Part shown: positions 27,559-35,528 of the stretch, piece after piece | How positions within the stretch are numbered: position 1 is the stretch's first letter | Layout: each line of letters starts with the position of its first letter | DNA from: Prolixibacteraceae bacterium | GTDB taxonomy: Bacteria; Bacteroidota; Bacteroidia; Bacteroidales; Prolixibacteraceae | DNA length: 64,000 bases | Direction of reading: 5' to 3' | Assembly: GCA_018648265.1 (NCBI GenBank) | Contig: JABGRN010000009.1 | Location: 1-64,000, forward strand | Notes under the pieces: generated by a model | Told to the model about the DNA's origin: nothing | What the model saw: only the letters and a program-made list of their open reading frames with translations | Databases searched by the model: none | Position numbers and translations under genes: made by a program

Positions 27559-28224
27559 ATGGAACAGCTATTAAAAATTGCTTTTAACGAATTGGGAACC
27601 GAAGAAATTATAGGTTCGGAACACAACCCGGAAGTTTTAAAATATGCAAAAGACACAGAAATTAGAGGAATAACCAGTGATGAAATTCCATGGTGCAGCA
27701 CTTTTGTAAACTGGGTAGCATGGAAAGCCGGTTTGCAATTTTCGGGAAAACCTAACGCACGTTCATGGTTAAATATAGGAACAAAAGTAACATCTCCGGA
27801 ACCTGGCGATATTGTTGTATTTTGGCGCGAAAGCCCACAGTCATGGAAAGGACATGTTGGGATTTTCCTGGGTGTTTCGCCTGATCGGAAACGTGTTTAC
27901 TGTTTGGGTGGAAACCAGGGTAACCGGGTTTCTGTCTCGGCATATCGGTTAAATACTGTTCTTTCGTATCAACGATTGGCAACTGTAAAAAAATTAGTAA
28001 TTCCTGAACCAATTTTACAATTGAAAAGCAAAGGGAAGAATGTTGTTGCTTTACAGGATGCCTTAAAACTTTTAAATATAAATGTGGGTACTTCGGATGG
28101 CGATTTTGGCAAAAAAACAGAAGCCGGAATAAAAGAACTGCAAACCCGAAAACCAAATCTGGCCATCGATGGAATTTACAATGCTGAAACAAGGGATTTG
28201 CTTGAATCATTGTTTCAGGCATAA
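27559..28224 (+). CDS. TIGR02594 amidase-like protein with peptidoglycan-binding domain
   Basis: A 221-residue protein. Residues 1-145 match the CHAP/NlpC-like TIGR02594 fold: PWCSTFVNWVAWKAGL with the catalytic Cys, then GHVGIFLGVS with the catalytic His and GGNQGNRVSVS. Residues 150-221 form a peptidoglycan-binding type 1 module (KNVVALQDALKLLN, DGDFGKKTEAGIKELQ). No signal peptide is evident, as in many phage-related or type VI-associated relatives. It probably cleaves a peptide bond of cell wall material; the upstream metallohydrolase may be a functional partner. Confidence 0.8.
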   Translation: MEQLLKIAFNELGTEEIIGSEHNPEVLKYAKDTEIRGITSDEIPWCSTFVNWVAWKAGLQFSGKPNARSWLNIGTKVTSPEPGDIVVFWRESPQSWKGHVGIFLGVSPDRKRVYCLGGNQGNRVSVSAYRLNTVLSYQRLATVKKLVIPEPILQLKSKGKNVVALQDALKLLNINVGTSDGDFGKKTEAGIKELQTRKPNLAIDGIYNAETRDLLESLFQA

Positions 28225-28262
28225 AATTAATTTGTTGCATTTGTAATTTGAATCTACGTATA

Positions 28263-28287
28263 AAACTCCCGGTTTTTAAGGGAGTTT
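28263..28287. terminator. Terminator hairpin after the TIGR02594 gene
   Basis: AAACTCCC and GGGAGTTT pair around a 9-base loop, about 40 bases past the stop codon. T-rich flanks are present mostly for the minus strand, but only the plus-strand gene needs it nearby. Confidence 0.6.
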
Positions 28288-28388
28288 ACTATTAAGAAAA
28301 TCATTTAATTTTGCTTCGTAGAAATTGCACTGAATAAATAAAATAAACCTGTTTAATTTTATCTGTTTGCAAGTCGCTAAAATTAAAT

Positions 28389-28715
28389 TTATTCACGCTT
28401 TTTCAAAGTAAAGCGAATTAAATTATCAAACTGGCTCGCCACTACAAACACGACAAGTATTTCACCCACAAATACAATGAGTTTTGAATTTTCGCCAAAA
28501 AACGGCATTTGGAAATCAACTAAAAATTGAGTGGCAAAAATCCCAAAGAATGCGCCTATAAAAAAGAAAATCCACGATAATTTCAGGTTGCTCCAAACCG
28601 AACGGCGACTGGACTCTTTTGCCTGGATTTGTTCCATCACATTATCTTCAAAATCTGAAAATTGAATTTCCAACTTTGAGTTTTGCATTATATTTTTGAA
28701 ATCTTTTTCTTTCAT
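28389..28715 (-). CDS. Small membrane protein, putative partner of the ECF sigma factor
   Basis: A 108-residue protein with a charged N-terminal half (EDNVMEQIQAKE) and two hydrophobic helices (LSWIFFFIGAFFGIFATQF and LIVFVGEILVVFVVASQF). I choose the ATG at 28715 (MKEKDFKNIMQ), 10 bases after the sigma stop; a longer frame overlapping the sigma gene is possible. The position directly after an ECF sigma gene and the cytosolic-head-plus-membrane layout suggest an anti-sigma factor. It has no recognisable zinc anti-sigma motif, so this is inferred from context. Confidence 0.55.
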   Translation of the reverse strand: MKEKDFKNIMQNSKLEIQFSDFEDNVMEQIQAKESSRRSVWSNLKLSWIFFFIGAFFGIFATQFLVDFQMPFFGENSKLIVFVGEILVVFVVASQFDNLIRFTLKKRE

Positions 28716-28725
28716 TCTATGTCTT

Positions 28726-29268
28726 TTACAATAACGACTCAACTTCATTTTTTAGCAAATTGCTCAACTTCTCTTCCATCGTTTTTCTCGCCCTGTGTAA
28801 AGTAACTTTTGCTTTCGATTCGTCCCAACCCGTCATTTCACAAATTTCTTTAATACTGTTTTCATTCAAATAAAAAAGGCGCAAAACCAAACTTTCGTTG
28901 GGCGACATATTTTTCAAAACTTCATTCACAAAAAACTTCTGGTCAGATTTTTTTAATTCATCTTTCTGAAAATCTTCCAATTCAATCACTAAATTAGTGT
29001 AATGCACTTTTTCCTTTTGAACAGATTTGAAAGATTCGTTAATTACAATGCGAATAAACCAAGTGCTAAATTTCGATTTTCCTTTAAACGATTTAAGGTT
29101 TTCGAAAGCTTTTACAAAAGCCTCCTGCACAACATCCGCAGCTGTGAATTCATCTTTAACAACAGAAACGGCAACCGAAAAAGCCAGATCTTTGTATGTT
29201 GAAACAAAGAACCGAAAAACTTCCGTATCGCCGTTTAAAACCTTTTTTATGATGAGTTCTTCTATCAA
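28726..29268 (-). CDS. ECF-type RNA polymerase sigma factor
   Basis: A 180-residue sigma-70 family protein. Region 2 contains FRFFVSTYKDLAFSVAVSVV and AADVVQEAFVKAFENLKSF...FSTWFIRIVINE; region 4 contains NESLVLRLFYLNENSIKEI with ESKAKVTLHRARKTMEEKL. The initiation codon is TTG at 29268, immediately abutting the TAA of the upstream gene, which implies translational coupling. Downstream is the likely membrane partner. It would direct polymerase to a small stress or envelope regulon. Confidence 0.88.
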   Translation of the reverse strand: MIEELIIKKVLNGDTEVFRFFVSTYKDLAFSVAVSVVKDEFTAADVVQEAFVKAFENLKSFKGKSKFSTWFIRIVINESFKSVQKEKVHYTNLVIELEDFQKDELKKSDQKFFVNEVLKNMSPNESLVLRLFYLNENSIKEICEMTGWDESKAKVTLHRARKTMEEKLSNLLKNEVESLL

Positions 29269-29634
29269 TTAGTTTTTTGGTTTATCTGCGAAATAAGCGA
29301 TTATTATAGATATCGCAGCAAAAAATAATGTGATACCAAGCACAAATGGACCTTCAGAAACACTATTTAAATTTTGAAAATTTTCAAAATTAGTTCCTAA
29401 AAAGAACATGGAAACTAATAATCCGAATGATGAGCCTGTTAAAATTATTCCAAGTTTTAACCAGGGAAATTTGAACTTAATTTCTTGTTTTGAATAAATT
29501 TCAGAAACATCTTTCCCACTTTCAATAAGGGCCATTCTCTCTTTGTTACGCGCTTTCAGATAAAAATACCAGGCAAGAAAAACTGCCGCAAAAAAACCAA
29601 GCCAAACAAGGGCTTCCATATAATCATTTCTCAT
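29269..29634 (-). CDS. DUF6249-like small membrane protein
   Basis: A 121-residue protein with three hydrophobic helices: ALVWLGFFAAVFLAWYFYLK near the start, LKLGIILTGSSFGLLVSMFF in the middle and FVLGITLFFAAISIIIAYF near the end. Between the first two lies RNKERMALIESGKD, the hallmark of DUF6249 proteins. Members often sit next to ECF sigma genes, and here the stop codon directly touches the sigma start. Likely part of the same envelope-sensing operon. Confidence 0.7.
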   Translation of the reverse strand: MRNDYMEALVWLGFFAAVFLAWYFYLKARNKERMALIESGKDVSEIYSKQEIKFKFPWLKLGIILTGSSFGLLVSMFFLGTNFENFQNLNSVSEGPFVLGITLFFAAISIIIAYFADKPKN

Positions 29635-29700
29635 TTTTAATAATTTTAAGATTCGCTGCTTTGATACATCAATTGATAAAAAGGTTACAAGAATTACAAA

Positions 29701-30945
29701 TTAATTGCAAATAAATTGTTGTGAAACGGATTCACTATAAAAATTACTAAAATTATCGGTCTTCGCTTTTATCTTCCAATAATAGGTTTTACCGGTTTCA
29801 AATTCAGTTACTGTTTTAGTGTGAGTAAGTAATTTTAGATCCTCTGGCAAATCATCTTCGTTTTTATCACAGGCAGTTCCGCAAAGTGAGAAAAATAGAA
29901 TTACACAAATAAAACTAATTACTGTTCTCCTCTTTATTTTAATAAATGGCAGTAATACAAACAGATATACAAAACCGTAATATCTCTTTTCAGATGCTGA
30001 GTTTAGATTAACAAAACTTACTTTATGGGAATTTGAAAAATCGGAGTTGAAAGAATAAATTACTTCATAATTGCTATCGGGCAATCCATCCCATGAAAAA
30101 ATGACAGAAGTTTCTCCTTCTTTTTTATTAACTGAGGTCGAAATATTTGAAATCATTGAAAACAAATCCGGAATATTATACGTGCGGTTACCGTTTTGCA
30201 ACTCCTCTGTAAGATTTATAGTTATAAACTCATTGTAATTATGAAAATGAAACAGGTAAATCAACCCATTTTTCAAGTCATAAATAGTTGAATATTGCGT
30301 TGGATATTTCCCTTCCTGGTGTGTGTGAGCCAAAACAGAACCAATGAAATTAGGATCTAGTTTAGACATCTGTCCCAGCATTTCGCATGCTTTATTATAC
30401 CTCCAGCAAGGATATCCACCAAGCTCAGGGTTAGATTGATAAAAATTAGTTAACACCTGATAATCATTTTCTTTATCCAGAATATTATCGCCTTCAACAA
30501 TTACAGATTGTCCGTTTGAATCACCAACCAGGTATTGAGCTTTGTATTGATCTTCGCAATAATAATTTGCAAAAATTTTTCTTGCTTCCTCAACATTCGC
30601 ACACTCCTCAACAACTTTTTGCATTATCGGAATCTGCAAATTTGTTTTACCGGATTCCGAAATTGGCATTTCCAGATAGGGCCCTGAAGTCCCGTCCCAG
30701 AATAAACCCTGATCGTTCATTCCACCCTGCGGAAAACCACTTCCCCAACCAAATTTTACCCAACCATGTTTTCCATTACTTGCCGGATAAAAAAACATTT
30801 TGGATGCCGGATTACTCCAATCTTCATTATTTCCTGCCAGAATTACACCCTCTTTTTCAACATAAAAGATGGTGCAAGAATCGGTTTTCTTAACAAGTAT
30901 AATTAATAATAAAGTGATTATTAAATATTTAAAAGTTGTTTTCAT
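29701..30945 (-). CDS. Ntn-hydrolase (choloylglycine/acyltransferase-like) with interrupted C-terminal Fn3 domain
   Basis: A 414-residue exported protein. After a signal (residues 1-23), Cys24 is positioned to become the N-terminal nucleophile (CTIFYVEKEGVILAGNNEDW), as in penicillin V acylase/bile salt hydrolase-like linear amide hydrolases. GGMNDQGLFWDG and IVEGDNI also fit the family. The C-terminus (about 275-414) reads as a fibronectin-like fold, but residues about 325-360 form a hydrophobic helix with basic residues and a Cys-rich lipobox-like end (CVILFFSLCGTAC) in the middle of it. The tail is therefore odd: either a membrane tether inside the fold, or a fused fragment. No neighbour clarifies the substrate. 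Confidence 0.65.
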   Translation of the reverse strand: MKTTFKYLIITLLLIILVKKTDSCTIFYVEKEGVILAGNNEDWSNPASKMFFYPASNGKHGWVKFGWGSGFPQGGMNDQGLFWDGTSGPYLEMPISESGKTNLQIPIMQKVVEECANVEEARKIFANYYCEDQYKAQYLVGDSNGQSVIVEGDNILDKENDYQVLTNFYQSNPELGGYPCWRYNKACEMLGQMSKLDPNFIGSVLAHTHQEGKYPTQYSTIYDLKNGLIYLFHFHNYNEFITINLTEELQNGNRTYNIPDLFSMISNISTSVNKKEGETSVIFSWDGLPDSNYEVIYSFNSDFSNSHKVSFVNLNSASEKRYYGFVYLFVLLPFIKIKRRTVISFICVILFFSLCGTACDKNEDDLPEDLKLLTHTKTVTEFETGKTYYWKIKAKTDNFSNFYSESVSQQFICN

Positions 30946-30978
30946 GGCTTATAAATATTAATCCAGATTTATTCAATT

Positions 30979-31401
30979 TCATATAACCTTCTCGGTCCAG
31001 CCAACTACGGCTGCAGGCAAAGTATGAGCCAGATAAAGAATACAAGCGGCTACCAAAACATTTATAGTTTCTTTATCAACCAGGGCAAATCCATAGATTA
31101 AAAGAAGTGTAATTATGGCAAATGCGCTGTAAGAATAACGTAGTGCATTTAATACAACCTGCATTTGTCGTTCGTCAAGCTCGCTTTTTGCCGAGTGAAC
31201 AATTTTCCATAATTGAGTTTTAACAAACGTTTTATAAAAAGTTGCTCCGGCAATCAAAATTGCTAATCCTCCACCGATAAAAAAAACGATTGGTTTTTCA
31301 AGAAAACGAGCGAAGTAAAAAAAGAAAACTAAGAGGGTAACTGAAATATAATTAATAATAATCCATACCCTGCGCGATTGTTTTGAAAGTTGATGATTCA
31401 T
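30979..31401 (-). CDS. Small four-helix membrane protein with XRE partner
   Basis: A 140-residue protein with helices at 14-30, 37-58, 94-110 and 113-133 and a charged loop between the second and third (SAKSELDERQMQVVLNALRYSY). This layout is common for membrane proteins co-transcribed with a small XRE regulator (DUF2178-like). The start is separated by one base from the XRE stop. Function unknown; sensing or resistance is often guessed for such pairs. Confidence 0.6.
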   Translation of the reverse strand: MNHQLSKQSRRVWIIINYISVTLLVFFFYFARFLEKPIVFFIGGGLAILIAGATFYKTFVKTQLWKIVHSAKSELDERQMQVVLNALRYSYSAFAIITLLLIYGFALVDKETINVLVAACILYLAHTLPAAVVGWTEKVI

Positions 31402-31402
31402 T

Positions 31403-31666
31403 TTATTTTCCTCCTATTTTATTTTTAAGTTCAACAATTTCTCCAATTAATGATTTTAGAGGTTTTGGCGAAAAAATAAGTTCAATTGGCAATCCAAAAT
31501 ATTCACTGATTTTAAAAGCCAAATCTAAACTTGGATTGTATTCTTCACGTTCGAGATATCCAATGGTCTGAAAATTGACACCAATTATATCGGCCAGATC
31601 CTGCCTCGAAATACCTTTCTCTTTTCGTAAAACCGAGATTCGATTATAAAGCTTACGTGATTTCAT
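31403..31666 (-). CDS. XRE-family helix-turn-helix regulator
   Basis: An 87-residue DNA-binding protein: RISVLRKEKGISRQDLADIIGVNFQTIGYLEREEYNPSLDLAFKI is a full Cro/C1-type HTH (helices at about 6-60), followed by a short tail with FGLPIELIFSPKP. Compact size and the membrane partner gene immediately downstream suggest an autoregulated two-gene unit. The upstream region carries direct and inverted repeats that may be its binding sites. Confidence 0.85.
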   Translation of the reverse strand: MKSRKLYNRISVLRKEKGISRQDLADIIGVNFQTIGYLEREEYNPSLDLAFKISEYFGLPIELIFSPKPLKSLIGEIVELKNKIGGK

Positions 31667-31677
31667 AAATATAATAA

Positions 31678-31726
31678 TTTACACTTTTTGTTGTAAATAT
31701 ACAATACTTTGATTTATATACAATAC
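31678..31726 (-). promoter_or_regulatory. Candidate operator repeats of the XRE gene
   Basis: ATATACAATAC occurs twice in direct orientation (31697-31707 and 31716-31726), 19 bases apart, and TTTACA/TGTAAA form an inverted pair at 31678-31697. They lie 12 to 60 bases upstream of the regulator start, where autoregulation sites are expected. Confidence 0.45.
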
Positions 31727-31874
31727 ATAAGCAATAATTTTTTATAATTCAATTTACATTTAGTTGAAGTTTTTTAGTTGAAATGAAAAATAGCGAACAA
31801 TTGAAAGATCATTCTATTATATTTACTCCAATTATTTTCATTCATTTCACAAATCAAAGTTCAACAATAGAATT

Positions 31875-32999
31875 ATGAAGTATTCAATTTTTACATTATT
31901 AATAGTTTTGATAATATCCATAAAAGGATTTTCACAGGTACAAAATTTCGAAAAAGTGAGCCAGGAATGGAAAACCGATACCGCAAAACATTCATTACCA
32001 TTAAATGAATTCAGGGCGCTTTTAAAACGCGACGGAATTCCACCCATCGATAATCCAAAATACATTTCTGCAAGCGATTCAAAATCTCAATATTTTGTGC
32101 ACGAACCAGTAATTGTTATCGAAAATAAAGGGGATGCAAAAGCAATCCCTTTAAATATTTTAACTTACCACGAGATTGTAAACGACAACATTGGAGATTT
32201 GTTTTTTTCGGCAAGTTACTGTCCGCTTTGTAATTCTTCAATTGCTTTTAACCGCAAGCTCAATTTTAATGATAAAGATTATTTACTTGATTTTGGCACA
32301 TCGGGAATGTTGCGAAACAGCAACCTTGTGATGTGGGACCGGCAAACAGAAACCTGGTGGCAACAATTTGTTGGGGTTGGAATGGTTGGGAAACTCACCG
32401 GGGCAGAATTAGAAATGTTACCAGCACAAATTATTTCTTTGGAAAATTTTATTGAAAACTATCCAAATGGAGAAGTACTTTCTAACGAAACTGGTTTTGA
32501 AAAACAAAAGCAAAGGTACGGAACCAACGTTTACGAAGAATACGATTCGAAACCTAATCCACGACTGTTTTTTGGCGAAATAGACGACAGGTTGCCAGCG
32601 ATGGAACGTGTAATTGACATTCAATCAAAAGGCGAATTTAAAATTTATCCGCACTCTATAGTTGCAAAAGAAAAAGTAATTAATGACGAATTTAATGGGC
32701 TGGAGTTAGTTTTATTTTTTCAATCAGGAACAAATTCTATTCTTGATGTAAAAGATATTTCTAAAGCAAAAGATATTGGTTCAATTACTGTATTCGAAAG
32801 AGTAATTAACGAAAAGAAGCTAACTTTTAAAAAGGATGGAAACAATTTTAATGACATTGAAACCGGATCGACATGGACAATTACCGGCAAATGTATAAAA
32901 GGCAAATTAAAAGGTGAAAAACTTACACCTATTCGATATGGAAATCATTTTGCGTTTTCGTGGTTTGCTTTTAATCCGGAAAGTGAGATTTACAAATAG
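31875..32999 (+). CDS. DUF3179 domain-containing protein
   Basis: A 374-residue exported protein (signal MKYSIFTLLIVLIISIKGFSQ). The DUF3179 core is recognisable: FRALLKRDGIPPIDNPKYISA, NILTYHEIVND, SASYCPLCNSSIAFNRKL, FGTSGMLRNSNLVMWDRQT and a C-terminal segment with ITGKCIKGKLKGEKLTPI and HFAFSWFAF. CPLC-type cysteines may bind metal or form a disulfide. The molecular function of the family is not known. It is followed by a strong double hairpin. Confidence 0.85.
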   Translation: MKYSIFTLLIVLIISIKGFSQVQNFEKVSQEWKTDTAKHSLPLNEFRALLKRDGIPPIDNPKYISASDSKSQYFVHEPVIVIENKGDAKAIPLNILTYHEIVNDNIGDLFFSASYCPLCNSSIAFNRKLNFNDKDYLLDFGTSGMLRNSNLVMWDRQTETWWQQFVGVGMVGKLTGAELEMLPAQIISLENFIENYPNGEVLSNETGFEKQKQRYGTNVYEEYDSKPNPRLFFGEIDDRLPAMERVIDIQSKGEFKIYPHSIVAKEKVINDEFNGLELVLFFQSGTNSILDVKDISKAKDIGSITVFERVINEKKLTFKKDGNNFNDIETGSTWTITGKCIKGKLKGEKLTPIRYGNHFAFSWFAFNPESEIYK

Positions 33000-33009
33000 T
33001 AATTGCTTT

Positions 33010-33070
33010 CATTCCCGTGAAAACGGGAATCTCCAACATTCTGGTTTTGATTCCCGTTTTCACGGGAATG
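33010..33070. repeat. Perfect 22-base inverted repeat with internal palindromes
   Basis: CATTCCCGTGAAAACGGGAATC (33010-33031) is matched by its exact reverse complement at 33049-33070. Each arm itself folds (TTCCCG/CGGGAA). It follows the DUF3179 stop by 10 bases and precedes the palindromic repeat at 33154. It could act as a terminator or as a mobile-type non-coding element. Confidence 0.7.
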
Positions 33071-33153
33071 ATGCAATAATACCGATTTAACAACCAAATG
33101 TCGCATACTTTCGTTTTACTCAGCATACTCCTTTGTTGTAGTATCGGCATTAA

Positions 33154-33207
33154 CCATTGTAAACTTCGAAATTGCCATGCGGCATTTCAAAGTACAATTG
33201 GTATAAA
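33154..33207 (+). repeat. Dispersed palindromic repeat, copy 2
   Basis: Nearly identical to 1-54. A shared left flank (GTATCGGCATTAA, from 33141) is also present in the inverted copy at 37713-37788. It stops 3 bases from the end of the CNNM-like gene, so it may also work as that gene's transcript end. Confidence 0.75.
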
Positions 33208-33210
33208 AAG

Positions 33211-34275
33211 TTATTTCTGGATTTTCGATCGTTTTTCCCAATTCTCGCGGGCATGCTTTTGCAAATCTTCTACTTTGTCCGATTCGTCAACAATTTCTAA
33301 ACCTAAAAGAGTTTCAAATAAATCTTCCATTGTAACCAAACCAACCACACTACCAAAACTGTCGGCAACCATTGCCAAATGTTGGCGTTTCAGAATTAAT
33401 GTATCCATTAATTTTGCCACGGTAAAACTATCTTCCACGAATAAAATATCGCGCTTAATTCCTTTAACTTTTTTAGAATGATTGTCTTCAGCCAGATTTT
33501 CTAAAATACTATCTTTTAAAACCAATCCCGTAATGTTATCCGGCTGCTCACTAAAAACCGGAATTCGCGAATATGCAAATGGTTTATGCTCCTTATAAAT
33601 TCCTTCCATTGTCAACTCCTCGTTAATTGTGAGAACTACCGAACGAGGTGTCATAATATCTCTTACTTTTAGTTTTTCGAGACGCAATAAATTTTGAATA
33701 ATTGATCTCTCTTCGCTATCTATTGCACCACTTTTTAACCCGGCGTCTGCCATGGCCGTAAAATCGGCGCGGCTGAAAACACTTCGTCCTTTGTCAGTTT
33801 TTATGTGACGGGTAATCCACTGGCTCATCCAAACAAAAGGGGCCAAAACAATTAATATTACCCGTAACGAGCGCACGGTAAATCCAGTTAGCTGTTTCCA
33901 GTAATTTGCGCCCAATGTTTTTGGAATAATTTCTGAAAGAATTAAAATAGATAAAGTCATTAATCCAGCAATCAATGACTCAAAACTAATTTCAAAAAAA
34001 TACAGGTTTATTTGGTGTGACCCAAATAATTTGCCTGCCTGCACGCCAACTCCAATTGCGCCAACAGTATGAGCGATGGTATTTAATGTTAAAATTGCAG
34101 AAAGTGGCCTATCGATATCTTCTTTGTAACTGTACAACCATTTGCCAATTTTTGGTTTCTCAGTTTGCATTCTACTTACATAGGCAGGGGTAATGCTTAA
34201 CAGAACTGACTCCCAAATTGAACAGAGAAAAGAAAAGAGAATTGAAATTGTAAAGAATAAGATTAATGTTACCAT
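33211..34275 (-). CDS. CNNM/CorC-type membrane protein (DUF21 plus CBS pair)
   Basis: A 354-residue inner-membrane protein: the DUF21 (CNNM) transmembrane domain runs from about 1 to 165 (WESVLLSITPAYVSRM, ESLIAGLMTLSILILSEIIPKTLGA), then a CBS pair from about 195 to 320 (RDIMTPRSVVLTI, YSRIPVFSEQPDNITGLV, HLAMVADSFGSVVGLVTMEDLFE). Such proteins handle magnesium or related ion export. The C-terminal CorC/HlyC transporter-associated domain is absent; the tail is short and charged. A palindromic repeat adjoins its 3' end. Confidence 0.85.
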   Translation of the reverse strand: MVTLILFFTISILFSFLCSIWESVLLSITPAYVSRMQTEKPKIGKWLYSYKEDIDRPLSAILTLNTIAHTVGAIGVGVQAGKLFGSHQINLYFFEISFESLIAGLMTLSILILSEIIPKTLGANYWKQLTGFTVRSLRVILIVLAPFVWMSQWITRHIKTDKGRSVFSRADFTAMADAGLKSGAIDSEERSIIQNLLRLEKLKVRDIMTPRSVVLTINEELTMEGIYKEHKPFAYSRIPVFSEQPDNITGLVLKDSILENLAEDNHSKKVKGIKRDILFVEDSFTVAKLMDTLILKRQHLAMVADSFGSVVGLVTMEDLFETLLGLEIVDESDKVEDLQKHARENWEKRSKIQK

Positions 34276-34437
34276 AATTTATTTGAACACAATATTCAAC
34301 GAAAATAGGCAATTTGAAATTAACAAAAAAAGGACATTTATTAAATCGATCATCCCAATGTAAATAAGCCATTCAATACAGCAAATAAATATCTGACCAA
34401 AATCTCGCCAATTTTAGTAAAAATCACAATGTTAAAT

Positions 34438-35325
34438 CTATAAATCAAGAATTTGCAAAGGATTCAAAATAACTTTTTCTTTTGTAACTAATTCCGTTTC
34501 AGAAGAACCTGAAACCTTTTGTAAATATTGCTTTTTTGCTTTTACAGGGAAATCCAGATGATAAGGTTTACATTTCGGAATTACCGACATTGCTTTTTTT
34601 GCTCCCTCGTAAAGTGCTTTTCGGGTTTCTTCAAACGGATAAAGTTCGGCTGCCTCCCTCGACAATCCTTTTTTTGTGGCAACCGTGACTACATTGTCGC
34701 CAAAAAAATGTGTGGCTTCGCGGCAGGTTGCCACATCTCCGGTTACCATAATAAACGGGACACCGTAATAACCTGCAATAACAGCATTCTGTACCAATTC
34801 CCCCGATTCGACTCCATTATACCAATAACGATTCTCCGATTTCGACGATTGAGTGTGATTCAAAACCCCGTCGTGAGTGCCATTCATTGCATGGAAACCA
34901 ACCATTACCATTGCTGCAAAAGAACTATCAAGTGTAGTAAGATTGCCGGCCCCAGATCTGGGTTTTCCGGTAATGTACGTTGCGCCCGGTACCATTAAAT
35001 GTGGAACAACTGCCTGGTTTCCATGACCATCGAGTACAACCACTTCGGTAGCACCACCATCTCGGAGTCCATTAATAACTGCTGCCAAATCATTCATAAA
35101 ATATTCGCAGGCCTGAATATTTTCAGGCGAACCTTTTTCACGAGTCTGGGTAAAATTGAAAACACCGCTGATTCCTTCCAAATCGGTGTTTACATAGATT
35201 TTTATTTGGGCTGAAATCTCAAGGCTATTCATAAAAATAACAACAGTTGCAAATAAAAATATACGTATTAATTTGATTGCTGAATTACTTCGAAATGGAA
35301 ATAGTGACGATTTAGTTTGTTTCAT
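34438..35325 (-). CDS. M55-family D-aminopeptidase-like protein
   Basis: A 295-residue exported protein (hydrophobic leader to about 40). The M55 opening motif appears as KIYVNTDLEGISGVFNF (the family's DxEG zinc motif), then VVVLDGHGN, MVGFHAMNGTHDGVLNHT and GVPFIMVTGDVATCREA. M55 enzymes remove D-amino acids from peptides, probably from peptidoglycan. The export signal suggests periplasmic activity, unlike the cytosolic Bacillus DppA. It lies between the CNNM-like gene and the S9 peptidase gene with larger gaps. Confidence 0.85.
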   Translation of the reverse strand: MKQTKSSLFPFRSNSAIKLIRIFLFATVVIFMNSLEISAQIKIYVNTDLEGISGVFNFTQTREKGSPENIQACEYFMNDLAAVINGLRDGGATEVVVLDGHGNQAVVPHLMVPGATYITGKPRSGAGNLTTLDSSFAAMVMVGFHAMNGTHDGVLNHTQSSKSENRYWYNGVESGELVQNAVIAGYYGVPFIMVTGDVATCREATHFFGDNVVTVATKKGLSREAAELYPFEETRKALYEGAKKAMSVIPKCKPYHLDFPVKAKKQYLQKVSGSSETELVTKEKVILNPLQILDL

Positions 35326-35420
35326 TTTAACCTTGTTTTAAAATTGTGAATAAGGTAATTCTTTATTTTGGATTTTTCTTGTTCAATTTTTATTTCACCT
35401 GTTTTTATTGTTATGGGGTG

Positions 35421-35526
35421 CTTCGAATTCCGATTCGAAGTTTAAGAAATGGCGATTTGGAAATCGCCACACCTGAGAAGTCTCAGCTTAAGAATTCACC
35501 GGGTGACTTTGAGTCACCCGGTGAAT
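35421..35526. repeat. Cluster of four consecutive hairpins
   Basis: Four perfect short palindromes follow one another: 35421-35440 (8-base stem CTTCGAAT), 35451-35468 (8-base stem GGCGATTT), 35473-35486 (6-base stem CTGAGA) and 35494-35526 (15-base stem ATTCACCGGGTGACT, 3-base loop). The last ends 2 bases before the S9 peptidase stop codon, so it likely terminates or protects that transcript. The combination looks like a specific modular element rather than an ordinary single terminator. Confidence 0.75.
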
Positions 35527-35528
35527 AA

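Noticed and set aside
33010-33207. CRISPR array
   Set aside because: The repeated units are inverted, not regularly spaced direct repeats, and there are no spacers or cas genes.
34528-34998. Plus-strand open frame of 156 codons antisense to the M55 peptidase
   Set aside because: The opposite strand carries the M55 motifs and a signal peptide; the antisense frame is Cys/His/Tyr-rich without a domain and is a shadow.
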